From assembly GCA_949511925.1 (NCBI GenBank), contig CATEYX010000063.1, positions 1 to 33,063 on the forward strand: DNA of 33,063 nt, given 5' to 3'. This DNA comes from Cryomorphaceae bacterium (lineage in GTDB: Bacteria > Bacteroidota > Bacteroidia > Flavobacteriales > BACL11). The notes under the pieces were generated by a model, which was not told where the DNA came from, searched no databases, and saw nothing but the letters and a program-made list of their open reading frames with translations. Shown here in pieces: positions 10,691-19,275 of this stretch. Position 1 is the first letter of the stretch; each line of letters opens with the position of its first letter. Made by a program: the position numbers and the translations under genes.

Positions 10691-11827
10691 ATGAAAAAGA
10701 TTCTACTTTTTCTAGCATTCATTCCACTTTTAAGTTTTGGGCAATTAAAAAAGGAAGTGCTTTTTATAGGAAACTCTTATACTTACTATAATGATTTACC
10801 TGACCTTGTAAAGGAAATAGCCTTATCATTTGGTGATACCTTAGTGCATGAAAGTAGCACTCCAGGAGGTTCTAACTTTAATGCGCATAGCACAAATTCT
10901 CAATCACTTAGTAAAATTAATCAGCAGCAATGGGATTATGTTGTATTACAAGCCCAAAGCCAGGAACCTTCATTTTCTCCTTCTCAAGTAGCTAGTGATA
11001 CTTATCCTTATGCTGAAATTTTGGTGGATTCTATTCTTGCTAACTCAAGCTGTACTGAACCTTTATTCTTTATGACTTGGGGTAGAAAGTATGGCGATCA
11101 GAGTAATTGTCAGTTTTACCCACCTGTTTGCACCTATACAGGTATGCAAAAAAGGTTACGTGAAAGTTATTTGGATATGTCATTTCTACATAATGCTAGT
11201 TGTTCGCCAGTGGGACTGGCTTGGAAAAAATCTATTGCAATTGACAGTACAATTGACTTATATTCTACTGACAATAGCCATCCTAGTATTTATGGGAGTT
11301 ATTTAGCTGCTTGTACTTTCTATGCTAGTATTTTTAAAAAAAGTGCTGTAGGTAGTAGCTATTGGCCAAATGCTATTGATTCGGCTACCGCATATAGTTT
11401 ACAGGAAATAGGAAGCAATACAGTATTGGATAGCCTTGCGGTTTGGAATATTTTTAATGCCGATTTTGGTTTTCAGCAATTTAATGATAGTGTTTCTTTT
11501 ACTAATCTGTCTTCGAATTACGAAAGTGTGCTTTGGAATTTTGGTAATGGAATAACCTCAACAGATGAAAACCCTACGCATACTTATGCTTTAAATGGTA
11601 GTTATACAGTTATCCTTTCGGCAATTACTAATGCAGCTTGTATTCAGGATACCCAAACAGTTAGTATTGTGGTAAACATAAACACTGCAATTGATGAATT
11701 GAAAGCGCCTAAGCAACTATTATTTGTTACAGATGTATTGGGTAGAAAAACCAACCCAACTAACAATGTACCTCTGCTGTATAGGTATGATGATGGGACG
11801 GTGGAGAAGAGGATAGTTATAGAATAA
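10691..11827 (+). CDS. secreted SGNH-hydrolase-like protein with PKD domain and C-terminal tag
   Basis: Signal peptide 'MKKILLFLAFIPLLSFGQ'; 'VLFIGNSYTYYNDLP' (SGNH block I), 'DNSHPSIYGSYLAA' (block V-like); PKD 'LWNFGNGITSTDENPTHTYALNGSYTVILS'; C-terminal tag. Confidence 0.8.
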   Translation: MKKILLFLAFIPLLSFGQLKKEVLFIGNSYTYYNDLPDLVKEIALSFGDTLVHESSTPGGSNFNAHSTNSQSLSKINQQQWDYVVLQAQSQEPSFSPSQVASDTYPYAEILVDSILANSSCTEPLFFMTWGRKYGDQSNCQFYPPVCTYTGMQKRLRESYLDMSFLHNASCSPVGLAWKKSIAIDSTIDLYSTDNSHPSIYGSYLAACTFYASIFKKSAVGSSYWPNAIDSATAYSLQEIGSNTVLDSLAVWNIFNADFGFQQFNDSVSFTNLSSNYESVLWNFGNGITSTDENPTHTYALNGSYTVILSAITNAACIQDTQTVSIVVNINTAIDELKAPKQLLFVTDVLGRKTNPTNNVPLLYRYDDGTVEKRIVIE

Positions 11828-12604
11828 TGAAAAAGTTTACTGTTATATTATTAGTTTTTTTTTGCATTTACAATTAATGCCCAAAATCTAATTTTGAATG
11901 GTAGTTTTGAACAGAATAATATTGTTCCTATGGGTAATTGTATGACTAATATCTCAAATAATGATTATACAAATTATATGCACTATTCAACTGCATTTTC
12001 TGTGTACGGGTCAATGGAAAGTTTTATTTATTTTGATTCATGTGTAACATATACAGGAGTTTATGCTGAGAATATTACACAGGATGGTAATTACTCTGTA
12101 TTGTTAGGCTGTAAGGATACGATAGAAAATTCTATTTATTTTTTACAATATACTGCTTATTCATTAGAATTGACACAACAGTTAATGATTGGCTCATATT
12201 ATAAGTTAATATGTTATAATAAAACATTTATTAATATCTTTAACAAAGGAAGGGTAGAGCTTGGGGTCTCAGAAGTAGATACAAGTATGGGTGTCATAAT
12301 TGATACACTGGAATATTCTAATAATATTTGGAAAAGAAATGAAGTGATATTTAAAGTAAATAATAATGCTAAATTCTTAACAATGAGAGGTTTTGTTGAG
12401 TCGGGTAATCATGGGTGTTTGGTGGATAACTTTATACTTACCTTAGATAGTTTTGCAGTTTTAGGAGTAAATGAGCAGGCAGCAGAAAAGCAATTGCTTT
12501 ACATAACAGATGTATTGGGTAGGCATAGTAAACCTACACTTAATGTACCTTTGTTTTACCGCTATGATGATGGTACTGTGGAGAAAATGATTGTTTTCGA
12601 GTGA
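11827..12604 (+). CDS. secreted protein, possible carbohydrate-binding-like, with C-terminal tag; frameshifted in signal peptide by the T9 run
   Basis: ATG 11827 overlaps the preceding TAA. Frame 1 reads MKKFTVILLVFFCIYN*. Removing one T from the run 11855-11863 gives MKKFTVILLVFFAFTINAQNLILNGSFEQ..., continuous with ORF 11894-12604. Confidence 0.75.
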
Positions 12605-12633
12605 TAAAAAATTAACAATATAAATTTATACCT

Positions 12634-13308
12634 ATGAAATTACTACTACCCTTATTTATTATGCTCTTATCTTTTTCGGCTAAGGCACAAACTGGAATAG
12701 CTATTTATACAAATTATGGTACTATTAATTTAGCGCTTTACGACACCTTAGTACCTAACACAGTAAGTAATTTTGTTAACCTTGTTAACCAAAAGTTTTA
12801 TGACGGGGTTATTTTTCATAGAGTAATTGATAATTTTATGATTCAGGGGGGTGATGGTAATCCTTCACCTCCAGCAATTTTAGATGAATTTGATGTTTCA
12901 TTAAGTAATATACAAGGAACAATTTCTATGGCAAATTCTGGTCCTAACACGGGGACTTGTCAATTCTTTATTAATCTGGTAAATAATACTTATCTTGATT
13001 ATAATAAAGCCCCTTTAACTTCCAAACATCCTGTTTTTGGAACTACCATTAACGGCTTTGATATAGTTGAGAACATAGGTGATGTACAAACGAATGGGGA
13101 TAATGCTCCTCTAATCCCAGTTGTTATGGATAGTGTGAGAGTAGTGAATCTGGTATTAGCAGTTTCTGATCATGGTGCAGTAAATAATAACCGAAAGCTA
13201 ATTAAAGTAATTGATGCGTTAGGTCATGAAAGTAAAGTGACTACTAATAAGCCACTCTTTTATATTTATGATGATGGAGCGGTGGAGAAGAAATTGATAA
13301 TTGAGTAA
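12634..13308 (+). CDS. secreted cyclophilin-type peptidyl-prolyl cis-trans isomerase with C-terminal tag
   Basis: Signal peptide 'MKLLLPLFIMLLSFSAKAQ'; 'FYDGVIFHRVIDNFMIQGGDG', 'TCQFFINL', 'HPVFGTTINGFDIVENI'; C-terminus 'KLIKVIDALGHESKVTTNKPLFYIYDDGAVEKKLIIE'. Confidence 0.92.
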   Translation: MKLLLPLFIMLLSFSAKAQTGIAIYTNYGTINLALYDTLVPNTVSNFVNLVNQKFYDGVIFHRVIDNFMIQGGDGNPSPPAILDEFDVSLSNIQGTISMANSGPNTGTCQFFINLVNNTYLDYNKAPLTSKHPVFGTTINGFDIVENIGDVQTNGDNAPLIPVVMDSVRVVNLVLAVSDHGAVNNNRKLIKVIDALGHESKVTTNKPLFYIYDDGAVEKKLIIE

Positions 13309-13405
13309 TTTCATTGCGATAAAAGCTAGTTTTAGAAGCAATCTATTTCTTATTGAGATAGCTATATTTTGAACCAAAATTTGCTATGAAAAAAGAACAG
13401 AAAAG

Positions 13406-13434
13406 AAAATCCAAACATTTGTTCGGATTTTTTT
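13406..13434 (+). terminator. rho-independent terminator downstream of the tagged cluster
   Basis: AAAATCC-A-AAC ATTT GTT-C-GGATTTT stem (one mismatch) running into TTT. Confidence 0.65.
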
Positions 13435-13445
13435 ATGTTTGTTAG

Positions 13446-14291
13446 ATGATACAAAAACTTAACAATATAATTATTGAAGGTTCAGCAGGTAAGCCTATTT
13501 TGATTGATGCTAATTTTAAAGCAAATACACAAGCCAAGCAAGTAGTTGTTTTCTGTCATGGCTTTAAAGGGTTTAAGGATTGGGGGCCTTTTAATAAAAT
13601 TGCAACTCATTTTGCAGACAGGGATATTGTGTTTGTGAAATTCAATTTTTCATTTAACGGAACAACAACAAAAGATCCCAATAATTTTGGTGATTTGAAA
13701 GCTTTTGGAAATAATAATTTCTGCAAGGAATTAGATGATTTAAGCTTAGTGTTGGATTGGATAGAGAATTGTCAGGAGCTAAAAGGAGAGATTGATACTT
13801 CCAAAATTTCATTATTTGGGCATAGTAGAGGTGGTAGCATTGCAATGTTAAAATCTGTAGAAGATAGTAGGGTGAAAAAAGTAGTTTCATGGGCTTCTCC
13901 TTCTAATTTTTTAGATAGATTACCAAAAAAAGAAAAATTAGCTAAATGGGAAGAATTAGGTATTGCCTATATTTATAATGGCAGAACAAAACAGAATATG
14001 CCAATGTACTTTCAGTTTTATGAAAACTGCGTAAAATTTGCTGAGCGTTTGAATATCCAAAATGCGGTATCTAAGATGAGTATTCCTCATTTACTTGTAC
14101 ATGGTAGTGATGACCCTACTGTTTTGCTTAGTGAGGCGGTGAATATTAAAAGTTGGAATACAAATACACACTTACATGTTATTGATGGAGCTAATCATGT
14201 TTTAGGAGGTTTTCACCCTTATGATTTAGAAAAATTCCCGAAAGATTTGCAAGAAGCAATTGATGTAACAATTAAATTTTTAAAAGGATAG
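13446..14291 (+). CDS. alpha/beta hydrolase
   Basis: 'VVVFCHGFKGFKDWGPFN', nucleophile elbow 'GHSRGG', 'LLVHGSDDPTV', 'GANHVLGG' (Ser-Asp-His triad pattern). Confidence 0.9.
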   Translation: MIQKLNNIIIEGSAGKPILIDANFKANTQAKQVVVFCHGFKGFKDWGPFNKIATHFADRDIVFVKFNFSFNGTTTKDPNNFGDLKAFGNNNFCKELDDLSLVLDWIENCQELKGEIDTSKISLFGHSRGGSIAMLKSVEDSRVKKVVSWASPSNFLDRLPKKEKLAKWEELGIAYIYNGRTKQNMPMYFQFYENCVKFAERLNIQNAVSKMSIPHLLVHGSDDPTVLLSEAVNIKSWNTNTHLHVIDGANHVLGGFHPYDLEKFPKDLQEAIDVTIKFLKG

Positions 14292-15296
14292 GCGAGCTGA
14301 AGGTGTTTCGCTTTGGTCAGCAAAATCGTTATCTAAATATTTAAAATAACCAGTTATAGCAATCATAGCTGCATTGTCAGTGCAGTATTCAAATTTTGGA
14401 ATGTAAAGCTGATAGCCTTTATCTATAGCTAACTTTTCTAATTCACTTCTTAAGTAAGAATTAGCAGATACACCTCCAGCTATTGCTAATTGTTTTATAC
14501 CTGTTAGTTTTATTGCTTTCTCTAATTTCTTGAGTAAAATACTTACTATACTGTGCTGAATAGAAGCACATAAATCCTCCATATTCTCTTCAATAAATTT
14601 TGGATTTTTTTGTAAGTTATTCTGAATTTTATAAAGGATAGAAGTTTTAAGTCCGCTAAAGCTAAAATCTAACTCTTTTATTTTAGGTTTTCCAAATTCA
14701 AAAGCATGAATGTTTCCCTTTTTTGCGTGCTTATCAATGTGTGGCCCTCCAGGGTAGGGTAGTCCTAATATTTTTGCCGACTTATCAAAAGCTTCTCCTG
14801 CTGCATCATCAATAGTAGTACCAATTACTTGCATATTGCTATGGCTTTCAATTCTTACAATTTGAGTATGACCTCCTGAAACCGTAAGACATAAAAATGG
14901 AAATTTGGGCATAGGCTCTCCTTCATCAATAAAGTGGGATAGGATATGGCCTTGCATATGGTTCACTGCTATAAGAGGAATATTCATACCCATAGCAAAG
15001 GATTTTGCAAAAGAGCTTCCTACTAAAAGAGAACCTAATAGTCCGGGGCCTTTTGTAAAGGTAATAGCCGAAATATCTTCTTTGCTTATATTTGCTTTTT
15101 TGATTGCTGCATCTACAACAGGGATAATATTTTGTTGATGTGCTCTAGAGGCTAATTCAGGAACAACTCCACCATATAATGAATGTATCTGTTGGTTAGC
15201 TACAATATTTGATAATATTTTTTGTCCTTGTAAAATAGCAGCAGAAGTATCATCACAGGATGATTCTATTCCTAAAATAATAGGTTTTTTAGTCAT
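14280..15296 (-). CDS. tsaD: tRNA N6-adenosine threonylcarbamoyltransferase
   Basis: '[16 protein letters not shown]', '[11 protein letters not shown]', '[15 protein letters not shown]', '[14 protein letters not shown]'. Confidence 0.97.
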   Translation of the reverse strand: MTKKPIILGIESSCDDTSAAILQGQKILSNIVANQQIHSLYGGVVPELASRAHQQNIIPVVDAAIKKANISKEDISAITFTKGPGLLGSLLVGSSFAKSFAMGMNIPLIAVNHMQGHILSHFIDEGEPMPKFPFLCLTVSGGHTQIVRIESHSNMQVIGTTIDDAAGEAFDKSAKILGLPYPGGPHIDKHAKKGNIHAFEFGKPKIKELDFSFSGLKTSILYKIQNNLQKNPKFIEENMEDLCASIQHSIVSILLKKLEKAIKLTGIKQLAIAGGVSANSYLRSELEKLAIDKGYQLYIPKFEYCTDNAAMIAITGYFKYLDNDFADQSETPSARLSF

Positions 15297-16500
15297 TTAA
15301 CTTTTTAAGAGCATGACCCATTTTATCTCTTTTTGTTTTTAAGTAAAATTCATTATGAATATTAGAATCTATTTCTAGAGCAACACTTTCTGTAATCTCA
15401 ATTCCATAGCCAATAAGCCCAACTCTTTTTTTAGGATTATTACTTAGTAATCTTACTTTACTTACCTTCATTGCTCTTAATATTTGTGCCCCAACGCCAT
15501 AATCTCTATCATCAGCGTTAAATCCTAATTCAGTATTTGCTTCTACAGTATCACGTCCTTTTTCCTGTAATTCATATGCTTTTAGTTTACCAAGTAGTCC
15601 AATGCCTCTACCTTCCTGATTCATATAAACTAAAACACCCTTACCTTCAGTTTCAATTTGTTTTAGTGCTGTTTGTAATTGAGGTCCACAATCACATCTG
15701 CATGACCCAAATATATCTCCTGTCATACAAGATGAATGTACTCTTACAAGCACGTCTTCATCTGCCTTCCATTCTCCTTTGTAGATGGCTAAATGTAATT
15801 GGCCGTTGGTTGTTTGTTTAAAAGCTTTCATTTTAAAATCACCATAATCAGTTGGTAATTGTATTTCAGCTTCTTCGGTTATCAGTGATTCATTTTTCAT
15901 TCTATATTCTATTAAGTCCTTAATGGTTATAAATTTTAAATTAAACTTTTCAGCAATTTTATGTAATTCAGGGGTTCTTGCCATTGAACCATCCTCATTT
16001 AATATTTCAACAATAACACCTGCTGGTTCTAGCCCTGCAAGACGAGCTAAATCAACAGCAGCTTCTGTATGTCCTGCTCTTCTTAAAACACCTCCTTCTC
16101 GAGCCTTTAAAGGGAAGATGTGTCCAGGCTTACCTAGTTCATCAGGATTAATGTTAGGGTCAACAAGTGCCTTTACTGTTTTGGCTCTATCAGATGCAGA
16201 AATACCTGTAGTACATCCATGCCCCATTAAGTCAACTGAAATAGTGAATGGAGTTTCGTAGGCTGCTGTATTCTTCCCAATCATCAATTCCAATCCTAAC
16301 TCTTGACATCTGCTTTCAAGTAGCGGAGTACAAATCAATCCTCTACCATGTGTTGCCATAAAGTTAATCATTTTAGTAGTTGCCATTTCAGCGGCAGCTA
16401 CAAAGTCGCCTTCATTTTCTCTATTTTCATCATCAATAACAATGACTATTTTACCGGCTTTAATATCCTTGATTGCTTCTTCTATAGTATTGAAACTCAT
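15289..16500 (-). CDS. ribBA: bifunctional 3,4-dihydroxy-2-butanone-4-phosphate synthase / GTP cyclohydrolase II
   Basis: RibB '[17 protein letters not shown]', '[30 protein letters not shown]'; RibA '[20 protein letters not shown]', '[15 protein letters not shown]'. Confidence 0.96.
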   Translation of the reverse strand: MSFNTIEEAIKDIKAGKIVIVIDDENRENEGDFVAAAEMATTKMINFMATHGRGLICTPLLESRCQELGLELMIGKNTAAYETPFTISVDLMGHGCTTGISASDRAKTVKALVDPNINPDELGKPGHIFPLKAREGGVLRRAGHTEAAVDLARLAGLEPAGVIVEILNEDGSMARTPELHKIAEKFNLKFITIKDLIEYRMKNESLITEEAEIQLPTDYGDFKMKAFKQTTNGQLHLAIYKGEWKADEDVLVRVHSSCMTGDIFGSCRCDCGPQLQTALKQIETEGKGVLVYMNQEGRGIGLLGKLKAYELQEKGRDTVEANTELGFNADDRDYGVGAQILRAMKVSKVRLLSNNPKKRVGLIGYGIEITESVALEIDSNIHNEFYLKTKRDKMGHALKKLND

Positions 16501-16584
16501 ATTATAATTTTAGATGGTAAAAATACTAAGATTTACTTTATTTTTTACTTTTAATTAAGCGATTATTTACTGCTTTTTATTTTG

Positions 16585-16592
16585 CAAACATA
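16585..16592 (-). promoter_or_regulatory. candidate -7 box TATGTTTG (minus strand) for ribBA
   Basis: Plus-strand CAAACATA; 84 nt upstream of the ribBA ATG (16500). Confidence 0.35.
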
Positions 16593-16601
16593 CGAAATAA
16601 A

Positions 16602-16643
16602 TTATAATGTATAGTTTTATTGTAAAAAAACTATACATAATAT
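16602..16643. repeat. inverted repeat (12-bp perfect stem ATGTATAGTTTT/AAAACTATACAT, 8-nt loop) between the LptF/G-like gene and ribBA
   Basis: 16607-16618 pairs with 16627-16638; three further pairs beyond one mismatch. Confidence 0.75.
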
Positions 16644-16647
16644 TTTT

Positions 16648-18021
16648 CTATTTAGTTAAAGAAGAAATTCTTTTAAACACTGAACTAAAATCAAATAATT
16701 GAGAGTCATTTTTTGCCTTGTAAACTAAAAATAATGCAATTGGTAAAAAAACTATATTAGCTAACCAAATACCTTCATAGGCTTGCATACTTAAATCCTT
16801 TGCTGATTTCTCACCAATCATACTTAATACATGGTAAATTATAAAAAAGAAAACTGAAATTAAAACAGGAAGTCCAAAACCACCTTTTCTAACGATTGCT
16901 CCCATGGAGGATCCTACCAAGAATAATAATATACATGCCACAGCTAAACTGATTTTTCTGTGCCATTCTATTTCGTGTTTAGTAATAATTATTTTACGAT
17001 ATTCCAAATCATCCTTATTGGATTTTACAATTGACTTAATAGTTCTCAATTTATTAATAGCTATATCAAACTGTTGTTTTTGCTTTACTAAACTTAAATC
17101 ATCAAAAACTACCAAGCTATCTATTTCCGATTTTGTATTATATTTATCTATAATGTTAGTTGCAAAAGTTTCTTTTCTATCCTTAAATTTTAGATTTAAG
17201 GAATCGATAGCTATGGCTAATTGTTTGTTGCTTAACATGGCGTAATGCCCTTTGTATAAATCCTCACTATTGTTCATTGTACTGAAACTGGATAAATTAA
17301 ACCGTATTAAATCTTCTTTAAAATGGGTAGTTCTGTAAGGTTTTTTAGCTTTTCTATTATTTTTAGCAATGTCAATGTAGGAGTGACCATTGTATAAAAT
17401 TAGCTCTAAAAATTGCTCATCTTTTGTTAATTGCATTATTCCACTTTCAGCAATAATAACTTTATCGTTACCATTGTTTGCTGTATGGTCGTAAATAATG
17501 ATGTTATTTAAGGTTTTGCCATCAGCATCTTTTTTAGTTATTTTAATACTAAATCCTTCAATATCTTTATAGAAGATTCCTTCTTTTATATTCAGTGCAG
17601 GTTTCTTTTTTTGGATGTCATATATCATGCTTCCATTCTTAAGATTAGCAATTGGCATTACATAGTTTGAAAACAAAAAAGATGAATAGCTTATTATAAC
17701 AACAAATATAGTAAGTGGGAAAAGTATCCTAATAAGTGAAATTCCTGAAGCCTTTATGGCTGCAAGTTCATAGTTTTCTCCAAGTTTTCCGAATACCATT
17801 ACAGACGAAAGCAACATAGCAATTGGAAGCGCTACAGGAACAAAGCGAGCTGATGCGTAAAAGATAAGTTCAGTAATTTGTGTGAATTCAAGTCCTTTAC
17901 CTACTAGGTCATCAATATACTTCCACAAGAATTGCATTAATAATAAAAAAATTGCAATAAAAAATGTTGCTATAAAAGAGCTTATAAATGCTTTGATTAG
18001 GAAAAGGTGTAACCGCTTCAT
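16648..18021 (-). CDS. LptF/LptG-family permease (YjgP/YjgQ)
   Basis: N-terminal 'FLIKAFISSFIATFFIAIFLLLMQFLWKYIDDLVGKGL', 'GENYELAAIKASGISLIRIL', C-terminal TM block with 'GSSMGAIVRKGGFGLPVLISVFFFIIYHVL'. Confidence 0.93.
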   Translation of the reverse strand: MKRLHLFLIKAFISSFIATFFIAIFLLLMQFLWKYIDDLVGKGLEFTQITELIFYASARFVPVALPIAMLLSSVMVFGKLGENYELAAIKASGISLIRILFPLTIFVVIISYSSFLFSNYVMPIANLKNGSMIYDIQKKKPALNIKEGIFYKDIEGFSIKITKKDADGKTLNNIIIYDHTANNGNDKVIIAESGIMQLTKDEQFLELILYNGHSYIDIAKNNRKAKKPYRTTHFKEDLIRFNLSSFSTMNNSEDLYKGHYAMLSNKQLAIAIDSLNLKFKDRKETFATNIIDKYNTKSEIDSLVVFDDLSLVKQKQQFDIAINKLRTIKSIVKSNKDDLEYRKIIITKHEIEWHRKISLAVACILLFLVGSSMGAIVRKGGFGLPVLISVFFFIIYHVLSMIGEKSAKDLSMQAYEGIWLANIVFLPIALFLVYKAKNDSQLFDFSSVFKRISSLTK

Positions 18022-18040
18022 AAAGAAGTTAAATTAAGAA

Positions 18041-18427
18041 TTATGAACCAATAGCCATTTTAAGAAGACTAATTTGCTTGCTCCAAAGACTAGTTTGTTC
18101 TTCTTGGTCTTGTTCGTCTTCAGCAAAATCAGTAATAATCAAAGAAACATCTGAAGTCATTTCATCAATTTGGATTAGGAACTCGAAATAATCTTCTTTA
18201 GTGTCATTGTCCTCCCATTTAAAACGAATAAAATGATCAGGTTTTAACTTTAATAATTTTGCTTCTTGCTCGCTACCTTCCCAAAAAAAAGTAAATATTT
18301 TGTCTTTAACTATTACATCATCAGCAAACCATTCAGCTAAACCACTAGGTGTGCTAAGTCGCTTATATAAAATAGTTACTGATGAATTTATTGGAAATTC
18401 TACTGAATATTTGATTAATTCTGACAT
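18041..18427 (-). CDS. START-like / SRPBCC domain protein
   Basis: 'YSVEFPINSSVTILYKRLSTPSGLAEWFADDV...FFWEGSEQEAKLLKLKPDHFIRFKWED' resembles Bacteroidota START-like/AHSA1-type proteins. Confidence 0.8.
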   Translation of the reverse strand: MSELIKYSVEFPINSSVTILYKRLSTPSGLAEWFADDVIVKDKIFTFFWEGSEQEAKLLKLKPDHFIRFKWEDNDTKEDYFEFLIQIDEMTSDVSLIITDFAEDEQDQEEQTSLWSKQISLLKMAIGS

Positions 18428-18435
18428 ATATTTAA

Positions 18436-18443
18436 TAAATTTG
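18436..18443 (+). promoter_or_regulatory. -7 box TAAATTTG for the 18476 gene (with TTTG 18410-18413 as candidate -33)
   Basis: TTTG-N22-TAAATTTG, ATG 32 nt downstream of the box. Confidence 0.5.
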
Positions 18444-18456
18444 CATACTAATTTTA

Positions 18457-18464
18457 CAAAGATA
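18457..18464 (-). promoter_or_regulatory. -7 box TATCTTTG (minus) for the START-like gene (CAA 18488-18490 as candidate -33 TTG)
   Basis: Plus-strand CAAAGATA; TTG-N23-TATCTTTG on minus; ATG 18427. Confidence 0.5.
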
Positions 18465-18475
18465 CTATATTATTT

Positions 18476-19219
18476 ATGGCTTTAGTACAATCATTCGAAA
18501 AACAAGGTAATTTTTTATTTAAATACAGAGGTCAATTTCCAGTACTTCTTTTTATTTTATCAGTGCCATTTGTTTATTTAACTGACTATTCATTAGTTAG
18601 TTATGAGGAATTTAATCTCTTTATGTTCATTTCAATTTCTATTTCTATTTTAGGTTTTTTTGTTCGCTTCTATACCATAGGGACTACTCCTAAAGGTACT
18701 AGTGGTAGAAACACAAAAGAGCAAGTTGCTGATGTATTAAATTCTTCTGGAATGTATTCAATGGTAAGGCATCCACTTTACTTGGGGAATTACCTTATTT
18801 GGTTAGGAATATCTTTAGCATCTTTTAATATTTATTTTGCAGTAATTATGAGTTTATTATTTTGGATATATTATGAAAGAATTATGTTTGCTGAGGAAAG
18901 ATTCTTAGAAAGAAAATTTGGAGAAGATTATTTAAATTGGGCTTCTAAATTGCCAGCATTTTTACCATCAATATTAAATTTTAAAAAATCAGATACTAAT
19001 TTTTCAATAATTACAGTACTCAGAAGAGAGTATGCTAGTGTTTTAGCGGCATTAGTAGGCTTTACATTTATTGAGGTTTTAAGAACTTATTTTAGCACTA
19101 ATAATTGGAGTATATCTGATTGCACAGTAGAGATTTTAGTTGTGACTATTGTTCTTGTTTTAATTCTCAGATCTCTTAAACATTACACTAGTTTATTAGA
19201 AGAAAAAGGTAGGTCATAA
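18476..19219 (+). CDS. isoprenylcysteine methyltransferase-like integral membrane methyltransferase (possibly lipid A Kdo2 1-phosphate O-methyltransferase type)
   Basis: 'GMYSMVRHPLYLGNYLIWLGISL', 'YYERIMFAEERFLERKFGEDYLNW' (ICMT/PEMT-family signatures). Confidence 0.8.
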   Translation: MALVQSFEKQGNFLFKYRGQFPVLLFILSVPFVYLTDYSLVSYEEFNLFMFISISISILGFFVRFYTIGTTPKGTSGRNTKEQVADVLNSSGMYSMVRHPLYLGNYLIWLGISLASFNIYFAVIMSLLFWIYYERIMFAEERFLERKFGEDYLNWASKLPAFLPSILNFKKSDTNFSIITVLRREYASVLAALVGFTFIEVLRTYFSTNNWSISDCTVEILVVTIVLVLILRSLKHYTSLLEEKGRS

Positions 19220-19257
19220 TTTTTTTCGAAAAAATATTTCAGACTAAGTGAAAATAA

Positions 19258-19265
19258 TATATTTG
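19258..19265 (+). promoter_or_regulatory. -7 box TATATTTG upstream of tRNA-Met
   Basis: Match to TAnnTTTG, 10 nt before the mature tRNA 5' end. Confidence 0.5.
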
Positions 19266-19275
19266 CAACCGTTTT

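Larger units (their letters stand above)
10570..13305 (+). repeat. four dispersed copies of a 39-aa C-terminal tag (10570-10686, 11708-11824, 12485-12601, 13189-13305)
   Basis: Direct alignment of the last 39 residues of four adjacent ORFs; invariant or near-invariant D-[VA]-L-G, P, Y, Y-[DE]-[DN]-G-x-VEK, E at the C-terminus. Confidence 0.9.

Noticed and set aside
11091-11306. 71-aa plus-strand ORF nested in the SGNH/PKD gene
   Set aside because: Alternate frame inside a coherent signal-peptide protein; composition not convincing.
15537-16261. two plus-strand ORFs (94 and 112 aa)
   Set aside because: Antisense to RibBA.
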